From contig JAWZYV010012339.1 of NCBI GenBank assembly GCA_038373885.1, forward strand, positions 124,001 through 188,000: a stretch of 64,000 nt of DNA, given 5' to 3'. This document shows positions 9,503-18,680 of the stretch, one piece after another (positions within the stretch are counted from its first letter, which is position 1; the number at the start of each line of letters is the position of its first letter). The notes below the pieces were generated by a model. It was not told the origin of the DNA. It ran no database searches and worked only from the letters and a program-made list of their open reading frames with translations. Made by a program: the position numbers and the translations under genes. Origin of the DNA: Cheiracanthium punctorium. Taxonomy: Eukaryota > Arthropoda > Arachnida > Araneae > Cheiracanthiidae.

Positions 9503-10114
9503 GATTTTTTATAGTTTAATTAGGACTGAAAGGTTAATAAAAATATTAATTAAAAAAATTACAAACTGATTTTTATTTTTCTTTAATCTTTTACAGTTAT
9601 TTTTATTCATCAAATAATGTATGTCCTATGTCATACGTCCTTGAGTGATATTCTCCATAACGGATTTTATTTTATTTTCAAAACGTTGCACCAACTTTTC
9701 GTAAATGAAATTTATATGAGTAATACGGCATGTGCTGGACTACAATATATATTATTTTGGTGACTGTAAGTCACCTAGAACATTAAAATAATTAATTATA
9801 ATATTTTTATTTATTATTCAATAATATTTGTAATTATTCCAAAAATCCCCCTAAAATATAAAATATACTCTTTAAGGTTTCCTAAAACCTCGCGTTGGTT
9901 TTATTTCTCTCGCTCAATTAGTTTACGAGATACCTCACTTTGAAAGATAATCATGCGTACGATTATTTTTTTCCATATATCGAGAATAAAGCGGAATGCG
10001 GTGGAAAACACATTTGAATTGCATTGATACATCAAGTCGAAATTATACTATATAATTTTCGTTTCAGTTTGCCATTGTGGGCCAAATCATAATACTTTTC
10101 CGACTAGACCCTTT

Positions 10115-10556
10115 ATATGTTTCTTTAATACTTGTTTCTTTAATTTTCACGTCGGATATTACAGTTGAGGAAAAAATGTATGAATTAACCCTAAAAAATG
10201 AGCCAGAAAATCCCCAAGTACTTTCGACTCTATGCACATAAACTCGCCTCAGAAAGAGTTAAGAGGCTGGCAAGGGACTTTAGTGGGCATACTGTATATC
10301 TTAAATAATAAGCCTCTTCGCTCCAGAGGTCCACATATGTGGACCTTCGCTTTTCCATCTTTAAAACGATCCTGTAATACTTTTTGCAGTTTTAAACTGA
10401 CGTACACATACTTGGATACTTTAATTTTGCATAAAATTATTTTAACTCATGTGAATGCGTAAATTCTGCATACTGACGATCCATACATTTTATTTTTGAC
10501 TGCCGTTACGCAAAAGAATATTTGAATGTTTATTGAAAATTTTTAAGTTGAATTTG

Positions 10557-10603
<47 letters not shown>

Positions 10604-10913
10604 AATTCATATAGCTGAAAAGAACTTATAGGGTATGTTTTATCTTTAAAAGTTTCTTGACAATCTTCGTTTATGGATGATAACAACTTATTACTATTGA
10701 AACAGAGATTGATAATTAGACTTTTATTTGAAAAACAATTTGAAATTACGCTTTCTACTTGTCGTTTTTAAGCGTAATAGGTTTTTTTAAAAACAATTAC
10801 GTGATACTTCTTTAATTTCAGATGCAAGATTTATGTCGTGTCTGAAGAGGTTGGGCCTACATACTCATGATGATGTGGGCGCTCTCTTTCTCCTCTTTTA
10901 GATACAGTATATA
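10115..10913. other. Unassigned, with AT microsatellite
   Basis: No gene is recognised. It contains a perfect palindrome at 10327-10346 and a (TA)n tract at about 10558-10600. The rest is AT-rich with no repeat partner noticed. Confidence 0.4.
10327..10346. other. Perfect 20-bp palindrome
   Basis: AGGTCCACATATGTGGACCT is its own reverse complement, centred on a CATATG E-box-type core. No neighbouring gene gives it a role. Chance, a repeat relic or a dimeric protein-binding site are all possible. Confidence 0.6.
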
Positions 10914-12202
10914 CAAGGGGGTCAGAATTAGAACATCCCTATTCTGAGCTCTCTATACATAGAACTACTCAGTATAAAGGCTCCAAAATCGTTGAAAATA
11001 CTATTCAAGACACGAGGACACGGATTACGCGAAAAAAAAATTGTTCCAGGAACACCGATAATGGTGATGTACAACAGAAAATATGCATCAAAGACACAGA
11101 ATACACTTCTGTAACACATTTTATTTGGACGTACAAACATTCATGTCACAAGGACCTTATTGATGCAAGGAATGCTGCTAAGTATGGTTCCCTTCTTCAA
11201 GATGTAAAATCTGCAGTCTGTGGGCGGTGTGTTCGATTGGTCGATTGTCAGTGTGTCGAATTGGTCGGTTGAGATGCTTCTCACATGCAGAATGATAATG
11301 TTTTTCAAATCTGCCGAGGTTACCAGACGTCTTCGATAAACGAGATTTTTTTAATATCACTATATCCAAAAATCACAGGGATTAAGATCTGGAGACCAAG
11401 AGGATTAAGTTGTCTGATACGCACGACTAATTAATATATCATAAGTAAAATGTTGAAGAAACTGCCGTACACAGAGTCCAATGTGTGAAGGCGCTCCATC
11501 TTGCATAAAGGTAATAGAATCGAGACATTGGCGCTGTTCCATTTGGGATGGCCATGGTGAATGTTTTATAGGGCCTCACACTAGAATGTGAAAATTGATA
11601 GAACGTGGTCTGAATTTTCTCAATCGATCGTTGAAGCGGGTAAAAACGTCGATCGTAGCCCCGTGCTCGCTTTTTTTCTTTTCTGCTAATTAAAAAAAGC
11701 AAGCGAGGGGCTGTGATCTATGTTTCTACCCGCTTTAACGATAAATTGAGAAAATTCGGACCACGTCCTTATTTTTATTTCCTAGTGTCAGGCCCGATAG
11801 AAGATTTACGATTTACCCTGTCACGGTGTATGTCACAGGGCTACTGTGAGGAACTTCTTCGAAAAAGAAAGGTCCAAGAATGAATGTATCTGCAAATCCA
11901 CTCTAGACTGTAAATTTCGGTCAGTGAAGTGAAATCTCTTGAAAGGTACGAGGGTTTTCCGTGTCCCATATGTGAGACTTATGGGTGCTGACTGCTCCAC
12001 TTAGATAGAAATGCTCTTCATCATTCCAATCTGCCATGGCCACTATGCGTCCACTTCAACTCTAGTCAGAAATGCCAATGCAAAGTTTAGTCGCTTCTCC
12101 CTGTCAATGGCCAGCAACTGCTGACTGTAACGAATTTTGCTAAGGAAAATGCACCACATTTCTCAATATGTCCCGTACTGTACTGTAGTGTGTGGCGTGT
12201 TG

Positions 12203-12754
12203 TAGAGATGAGTTCGGGCTCATTTTTTGAAGCCCGAGCCCGAAGAATTTTAATCCGAGCCCGCCCGAGCCCGAGCAATGTTATTTAAATCGGAGCCCGA
12301 GCCCGAAATTTCAGCTAAAGATAAATAAAATTCAATAAAATTCAAAGAAGTAATTCCTTGATAGAATACAATAAATTTTGCCGTTTGTGCAAATTAAAGA
12401 CAAATATAGTTGCAAAATTTTAATGCACTTTCTAATTCTTTATATCTATGTTTATGAAATAATGTCCGATCTCATGACTAACTAAGCGATATAAGCCGCC
12501 GTTCTGAAATACCCAAAGAGCTTCACGCGCCTTCTAGGCACATACGCCATACATAGGTGCCGCTACTTTTTTTTTCCATATGAATCACTTTTTAAAAATC
12601 GGTTTCAAGGAGTATGTTCAATAAAATAGAAATATTTCACGAGCCCGAGCCCGCCCGAGCCCGAACGCAATTGTGAGTTACAAAGCCCGAGCCCGGTTCG
12701 GGCCCGGGCTCGGGATCGGGCTTTCGGGCTCGGGCTGAGCCCGTCTCATCTCTA
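12203..12754. mobile_element. hAT-type non-autonomous element with GCCCGA-rich arms
   Basis: Termini TAGAGATGAG in inverted orientation (12203-12212 and 12745-12754), flanked by an exact 8-bp duplication GCGTGTTG (12195-12202, 12755-12762), diagnostic of hAT integration. Both subterminal regions are packed with GCCCGA/GCCCGAGCCC repeats in inverted arrangement around an AT-rich centre. It is 552 bp and non-coding. It lies inside the helix-turn-helix coding region of mariner B. Confidence 0.9.
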
Positions 12755-12762
12755 GCGTGTTG

Positions 12763-13545
12763 AAGATAGGACCACAGTTTTCTCTCAGACGAGGATTTTA
12801 TTTACACATTAGACACACACAGACATAAATATTTACAAATTTCTTAAATGATTCTTGACTAGGTAAAGTTCGGAGTCAACCTGAGTTCGATTTGATTAGA
12901 ATCTTCTGGAGAAATAGGTAGCTTTATACGTGCTCGAAGACATTCGTATTCAATTTCCGTGAGGGAGAAACAGGACTATATCTATCGTCACTGAAACACT
13001 GGTGATCGTAGTTCTAGAGCAACGTGCTCTCGCGGGAAACAAAACTTGAGAATCCCTTCTCAGGGCAATTTTCGGCAGAGGCCTCGGTCACTGGCCGACC
13101 GATAAACAAGACCCGGGCAGTCTTTACTGAGACACTGGTGTATCACGTCCTTCCAGAGCAAAGTGCTCTCGTGGGAAACAAGGGTTGAGAATTTATTCTC
13201 AGGAAAAGTTCAGCAGATACCTCGGTCCCTGGTCGACCGATAAATTTTAACTAACGAAAAAGTTTCCAAAGCAAGGTGGGGAAAAAATCAAAATCACGCG
13301 GCAGAGAGCAGTCCTGGTGACCTGTCGCCTCCCCGTACAAACGCTCGACTCTCTCTTGTTCTCTCTCCACAACTCTCTTTCTTCTCCTCGTGCAAACCTG
13401 TCCAACGAGTTCCCCTTCGCGGCTGTGGAATTTCCTCTTTGTCAGTCCACCTTGCTTGGAATCTTTTTGATGAGCTGCCGACCTGTCCTTCACTCGGTAC
13501 ACACGTACCTAGGAAAATTCCAACCGCTCTCTAAACGTGGGAAAT
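12763..13545 (-). mobile_element. Possible solo LTR or other insert in mariner B
   Basis: This block of about 0.8 kb separates GHLGIP from THYSTV in transposase B. It contains a direct tandem duplication of about 125 bp (12985-13105 and 13128-13248, sharing GAGCAA(C/A)GTGCTCTCG, GGGAAACAA and CCGATAAA). Read on the minus strand it ends with an AATAAA about 60 bp before the junction and its edges are TG/CA-like, as in a solo LTR. No clean TSD could be read because the hAT sits at the same edge, so the class is uncertain. Confidence 0.4.
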
Positions 13546-14070
13546 CTCACAAGGGAATACCCAAGTGCCCTGATACTGCAGGTCTACTACTACAGCCTCC
13601 AAGCTTATTCATTGATTGTTCAAAAATAGCGGTGGCAATATCTTCAATGACATCTGAACAAGTCGATTTGCGTCCTCGACCCGGCTGAACTGTAACAGAC
13701 TTATTCACCACGCGGATTAGCCTAAATATGTCTGTTAAAGTCATCGGTAAGGTATCTTACCCATATGTTTAAAATGAGCATGTTTGGATTAATTCCTGTG
13801 TCAAGTGTTTGGTGAAAAAGGTAGTAAAATGTCCAGGTTTCTCGAATCGAGCGATCATTCTCTGGAGAGCTTGTGGAAGTAATGGTCCTTGCGTAAATTC
13901 TTAAGTTGACAAAACTGTCGAAGTATACAACTGAACCTTTTCCTTTGTTTTTATAAACAACTTCACAAGCAAAGAGCGTTCTGGCAAAATGACAGTTGGT
14001 AAGAATGACACTTTCCCAATTTTATCCTTTTATATGCTCAGAACAGTAGCTGCAAACTAAGTGTTATGCA

Positions 14071-14837
14071 TAAGGTGACCATGCGTCCTCGAAATTCGAG
14101 GGCAGTCCCCAAATACAAATCTTTTTTTCATTTTGTCCCCAAAAATACTTTGTCCCCAAATTTAAAGATCTGTACTTTTTTTCCCTGAAAGTTTCCGTTT
14201 AGTTTATTTCTTTCAGAAAAAACTGAAGAAATAAGAAAAATAAACCAACTAAAAGAGCCATCTACTCAGAGAAACAATGAAATTCGATCTCTGAAAACGT
14301 TTGTTGTCACTGCGTGTGTAGCGTGTACAGACATTCAATAAAGTATCGGACTATGAGCCAAATTTCCTATTTCAGTTTTGTTAATGATTAATCACCTTTC
14401 ATGAAGAACGATGCTTTAAATATGAAATTGACGTACGAAAATTTACTGGCACTCGAATACGTTTTTTAGAGAGTGTACAACGTTTCATGAAAAATTATGA
14501 CAAAATGATCCTATGTAAAAAGCAATGTCTTCTGAAAAATACAAATACTATTCCAAGAGTTAAATTTTGAATAAATTGCAATATTTCCACATGATCTTCC
14601 TTTCATGTTTCTGGTTTAAATAAATATTTATAAATGAATGAAATACTTCCATTAATTTATTAGAAATAAGAATACACAAATGATATGTCAAGATTTAAAG
14701 TATGGGTATACATGGTAATATTTTGTGTCCTCGAATAAGTCCCCAAAAATATTTTCTAGTGTCCCCAAGTTTTCCTTGGATTCGAGGACAATGCTTGATT
14801 TGTCCCCAAAATACTGTTTAGAAATATGGTCGCCTTA
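14071..14837. mobile_element. hAT-type non-autonomous element with GTCCCCAAA arms
   Basis: Inverted termini TAAGG(T/C)GACCAT with an exact 8-bp duplication GTTATGCA (14063-14070, 14838-14845). Both arms carry repeated GTCCCCAAA motifs. It is 767 bp with no transposase. An old copy of MITE family 1 appears to lie inside (14335-14478), so this hAT is itself a host for another element. Confidence 0.9.
14335..14478. mobile_element. Degraded MITE family 1 relic
   Basis: The right side reads AAATTTACTGGCACTCGAAT, then ACGTTTTTTAGAGAGTGTAC, matching the family-1 right terminus with many changes. The left side retains only AAATTTCCTATTT. It is far older than copies a-e. Confidence 0.5.
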
Positions 14838-15132
14838 GTTATGCATATTTTTGTGCTGACAATGCGAAATTACAGTTACAGTAACAGTTTAAGTTTCTTC
14901 CCTTTCATACCGTATGTGTTTTTTTTTTGCGATTCTTTGTGACTTTTCAGCATATTTTCTGTTGCACAGTGCTATCTAACGGTGTTTATGGAACTACTTT
15001 TTTGTGTGTAATCCCTTTCACAATGTCTTGCATAGTATCTTCAACAGTTTTGGAGCCTTTACACCGAATAGTTCGACATATAGAGAGCTCAGAATAGGGG
15101 CGTTTTAATTCTGATCACCTTGTACATATATA

Positions 15133-15574
15133 CAGGGTGGTTATAATTAAAGTTCCCCAATAAACAATATTCTACAGCTGAAACGGGTGAGACGATTGCC
15201 ACCAAATTTGGCATGCGGTCTGAGCAGGAGATGCGCTCAAGAAATTAAAAAATGAGTTCAAAAAATGTCCACCAGGCGGCGCTTTGCACGATGGAATCAG
15301 CTTTAAAATGACCCAAATAAGTTTAAAAAGGGTAAAAAACTATTGAATAAATATTGAAATTGTGTGTACATATCGAATTAGCCATTTCCTTTGTTGAATT
15401 TGCTGTTTTTCATACAAAGCGCCACCTAGTGGACATGTTTTGAACAAAAATGTTTTTCGAAATTCCGTGAGCGCATCGCATATATAGCCCATATACCAAA
15501 TTACGTTGCATTCGGTTAACCCGTTTGCGCTGGAGGATGCCGTTAATAGGGGAAGTTTAATTACAACCACCCGG
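15133..15574. mobile_element. TA-flanked MITE, family 2
   Basis: Inverted ends C(A/C)GGGTGGTT(A/G)TAATTAAA, then (G/C)TTCCCC, flanked by TA (15131-15132, 15575-15576). It is 442 bp. Two internal phrases around GGCGCTTTG / CAAAGCGCC also face each other, so the palindrome extends inward. It is non-coding and typical of Tc1/mariner MITEs. Confidence 0.85.
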
Positions 15575-15579
15575 TATGT

Positions 15580-15985
15580 ACAACTAAGTATCCTTTCAAA
15601 GTCCAAATTTTCTATTTGCTCCCTTCAAGATTCTATTGGGGCTGAACGGCTTTCGTTTACAAACAAAGGATTTGTCTCGTGATCTAAATTTAATAAAAAA
15701 GAGCATTTGAAATATTTTCCCTTGTTCTCCCGTCTCATAGTTTCCGCAGTTCTCAAAAAACTTCCAAGGACCGAGATCCGGGCACTTTAAAGCCAATAAA
15801 TGCACCTTTTTTGAAACATGTGACTAGCTTATAAACCAAGTGACCCACTGTAATAAAAGTGTAAAAACACTGTTGAGAGAGCGGAGTTTTCGTCACCAAC
15901 GCCTCATAAGTCTGTTTGAAAAGGTGTTTAAAAAATGTTCTAAAACAGGAGCATTTCTGTAATACATCTTACAGCCACAGCCACG
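15580..15985. other. Unassigned interval
   Basis: No gene or repeat is recognised. The minus-strand frame at 15596-15805 has no known motif. Confidence 0.3.
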
Positions 15986-16019
15986 AGGATTGGGGAATAT
16001 AGTCATGCCCCTTGGAGTA

Positions 16020-16195
16020 TCGTCAACTCAGACTGCAACACCAACGAGCACACCAACAGACTACAGCATACAGACTACAACACCAACGAGCATACCAACA
16101 GACTACAGCATACAGACTACAAAATCAACGAGCTACAAGCCAGACCACAACGCCAACGAGCTACAAGCCAGGCTACAACACCAACGAGCGGTTGT
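16020..16195 (+). repeat. 42-bp minisatellite
   Basis: Units of 42 bp begin CAGACTACAACACCAACGAG and end CTACAGCATA. Two are near-identical, followed by shorter variant units (AACGAGCTACAAGCCAG). The period is a multiple of three, so both overlapping plus frames read through as a Thr/Pro/Ser- or Gln/Arg-rich repeat, but there is no sign of a gene around it. Confidence 0.75.
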
Positions 16196-16565
16196 CGGCC
16201 ATATTTCGACGAACCACGTCCGCCAAGACTTAAATTAAGAGGGAACCCAGTTGCGGGCTCAAAGCTATGTCCCGACCGGCTGCCCTATTTCATATATTTT
16301 ATATATATACAGTGTGGGCAAAATAAGAGTGGCCCGGACAATAATTTCATGGAAGTGTTCTGGAAGAGGTTTATATGCGTTAAGATATGACACGTGTACA
16401 TTATTAAGCAATGAGATGGGAAAATGAAGACTTCTAAACACAGGACACTTTAGCAAACTTGAACAATTTATTTGCACGAAACAAAATACAGTACATGAAA
16501 TCAAGTCAGATTGTGGCAACAGGACGATAATATCGACTCCTGATAATGAACAGGTGAACCGGCCA

Positions 16566-16801
16566 TCACGTTAAATGCTGGAAATGTCCCCCGCAGACGG
16601 GAAAGCAGCGCTGTGCTCGATTTATTAAACTGTGAGACACGCATTGCAGCTCTGCTCGAGTGATAGCAGTAATGGCGTTTTCAATGTTCTGTTGCCGCGC
16701 TTACATTGAGGATTATTGGAGTAAATCAGACTCTTCAATTTGCCCCACAGGTAAAAGTCACAGGGTGAGAGATTCGGCGAACGAGGTGGCCAGCTGATCC
16801 A
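16566..16801 (-). pseudogene. Transposase A, C-terminal third
   Basis: On the minus strand the frame reads WPPRSPNLSPCDFYLWGKLK, which holds the third catalytic Asp (in PCDF). After a +1 frameshift it continues as IENAITAITRAELQCVSHSL and ends GGHFQHLT at a stop (16566-16568). This matches the C-terminus of mariner-family (DDE_3-type) transposases. The usual S-P-D is S-P-N here. The coding sequence is cut at about 16802, where GTGAC-rich insert DNA begins. It belongs to the same gene as 25413-26281. Confidence 0.8.
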
Positions 16802-17215
16802 TCATAGCACGAAACGTCACAATGAGGTCGCCGTGACGTCCCTGTGAGTCACAACCCAGCAAACACACACCTGCTGGCGGAGTACCTTGCCAGTGCCTTT
16901 CTGCCATCACGTACAGCGCCGGCCCGGCTCTGCAAAAAGTAACCGAATCGTACCAAAAGTGGTCGCCCGAGAAGTACCTTGCCATAAGCCCGGGAAGGCA
17001 GCGGCACTCTACTGGCATACTGCATGTGCCGGCCGTTACTCACAATAAAGGCACTGGCCCATTAAGTTTATAATGCCCAAAATGAAACGGCCGGGTGCCG
17101 GCTATTATTAAAAATAAAGGCACTGGCCTGGTGCCTTAACAGTGACTACAATATAATGGCACGGTACCGGATTAGTGCCTATTTACAGTAACGCTGCCAT
17201 AACTAAAATATGAGC

Positions 17216-18680
17216 CAGTGGCGGATCCGGGGTAGGGGGGCTTATTCATCAACCCATTCCAAAAAAAAAAGACATTGCTTAAGGGTAACATTTTAAGATA
17301 AAAAACTAGCTACATGAAAAATTAAAAACAACAGCAAAATCCATTAGTACATCATTTGCAAATTATGTTCGCCCAACATTAGTGAATTGTGTGCAGTTTT
17401 CACAAACTGCAATTTTCTTACAAATTTTCATTTTCAAAACATATTTTTTTTTTATGAGAGAGGATGTAACACATGTCAAAACCTACATAAATAATTTATA
17501 AACAGTTTAATTTCAATATCGCATAATTAAAGAGATTTTATAAATGAGTATTTAAATGAGTATGATTTTATAAATGAGTATTATAATATTTTACGGTTTA
17601 TATATATATATATAACTCGGCTGTTCGAGCCTCGTCAGGGGGTGACCCTCCATGAACCCCCCCCCCCCCCACCTAATTTTTTAGTTTCATTATTGCCATA
17701 TTAAAACGATATTAATTGACTATGTCACTTTATATCTCATCTTTCGTGTATTTCGCCTGGTAACCCAATGTTGAAATTTTTAGGATTGTAACCTATTTAT
17801 AGAAAAATACATGTGATGCATATTCTGCAGCTTACGAAATACTGTAGCAATAGATTAAAGCTGTTGTGAACTAATAGTATTTAAATATATGTAAAATTTT
17901 GTCGCATTTTTGGGACACATTTTTCGGACAATTTTTAGTAACGGGGGTGAGAGATAAAATGACATACTCATTAATATATAAATCATAATCTTACAGGAAG
18001 TAATAATAAATAAAGTTGCTATATGGTTACACATAACATTAGGGTAACATTTTATTTAGATCAAAAGATTTTTTGTTACCTATTTTGAAAAGAAATTCAT
18101 TTATCTACCTGCTGTATACTACATGACTCGAATTTTAAGGAGGAAAATAGTTTTATACACTAAAATATGCTGTGAGAGTATGTACTTTAAAAACAGTAAA
18201 ACTTAAGATTTACCTGTTATTTTAATCCATAGTTCTCCAAGGTATTATTATATCCAAGTTATCACGGTAAGGCCATCAAAGTTATGAGCTAACAAAGATT
18301 TCAGCATTGAAACAGCGTTGTTTTATATAAATAACTGTTCCAAATGTTGAAATTTTACTAGCTTTGTGAAACTGTTTAAAAATACCAATTTAACTTTTTC
18401 GAAAGCTATATACAACAAAGAGGAATCTGCAAAAGTTTGTATCCTAAAAAAGTACTTCATGCGTAATTCATCAAATAACAAATAAAATTTGGCCGTTGTT
18501 TAACGTAAGAGTATGGGAAGCGCGCTCAATTGAATGGGTTGCCAAAACTTATAAACCCAAAAATCGCCATTTCCGTTTTAAACTCGCCAACTTTTCATAA
18601 CATCTCACTGAAGCCGCCTATAACCCTTCTGTGGGCGCCGGCGTATCATAAACATTTCTTTAGTGGGCATAATATATATA
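17216..18680. other. Unassigned AT-rich interval
   Basis: It contains a CAGTGGCGGATCCGGGG phrase at about 17218, resembling a hAT-type MITE end, a (TA)n tract near 17603, and a C-run near 17660. No gene is recognised. Confidence 0.3.

Larger units (their letters stand above)
7895..10114. mobile_element. Fold-back element with about 0.8-kb inverted arms and SWIM-type transposase remnants
   Basis: The left arm (7895 to about 8750) and right arm (about 9300 to 10114) are inverted copies. Examples are AAGGGTCTAGCCGGATAAGT at the left end against its complement at the right end, then GCGGAATGCGG-, AACGTTGCACCAACTTTTC- and ACGATAAATAATAAATTACA-containing blocks. The outer ends AAGGGTCTAG(C/T)CGG are next to TA on both sides. 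The centre of about 550 bp and the inner arm parts code for pieces of a transposase. The whole is 2.2 kb. It looks like a DNA transposon whose 3' portion was duplicated in inverted orientation. Confidence 0.75.
11178..13744 (-). pseudogene. Tc1/mariner transposase B, interrupted and decayed
   Basis: The minus strand carries an N-terminal part (13744 to about 13546: RGRKSTCSDVIEDIATAIFE, then GHLGIP). After the inserts come THYSTVRDILRNVVHF (near 12190) and WNDEEHFYLSGAVSTH (first catalytic Asp, near 12020). Further on are FMQDGAPSHIG (second Asp at 11498-11500) and SPDLNPCDFWIWRYLK (third Asp at 11372-11374). The second and third Asp are 42 codons apart, so this is a DD41D enzyme. All three catalytic positions survive, but an in-frame stop (11405-11407), frameshifts and insertions in the helix-turn-helix region inactivate it. 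It would cut and join DNA at TA sites in the nucleus. The C-terminus ends near 11178 in LEEGNHT. Confidence 0.8.
10914..15122 (-). mobile_element. Tc1/mariner element B, about 2 kb expanded to 4.2 kb by nested insertions
   Basis: Long inverted ends (at least 90 bp) are visible: CAAGGGGGTCAGAATTA, then CTATTCTGAGCTCTCTATA and AAGGCTCCAAAA at the left, with the inverted form at about 15030-15122. TA flanks both sides (10912-10913 and 15123-15124). A decayed transposase lies on the minus strand. Three inserts have been added: a hAT at 12203-12754, an LTR-like block at about 12763-13545 and a hAT at 14071-14837. Another TA MITE starts 10 bp beyond the right end. Confidence 0.85.

Noticed and set aside
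13317..13688. 123-codon plus-strand frame.
   Set aside because: It runs antisense to the N-terminal part of transposase B and across the LTR-like insert, without any known domain.
15990..16238. Thr/Pro-rich and Gln/Arg-rich frames of 73-82 codons.
   Set aside because: They are reading-frame by-products of a 42-bp minisatellite whose period is divisible by three.
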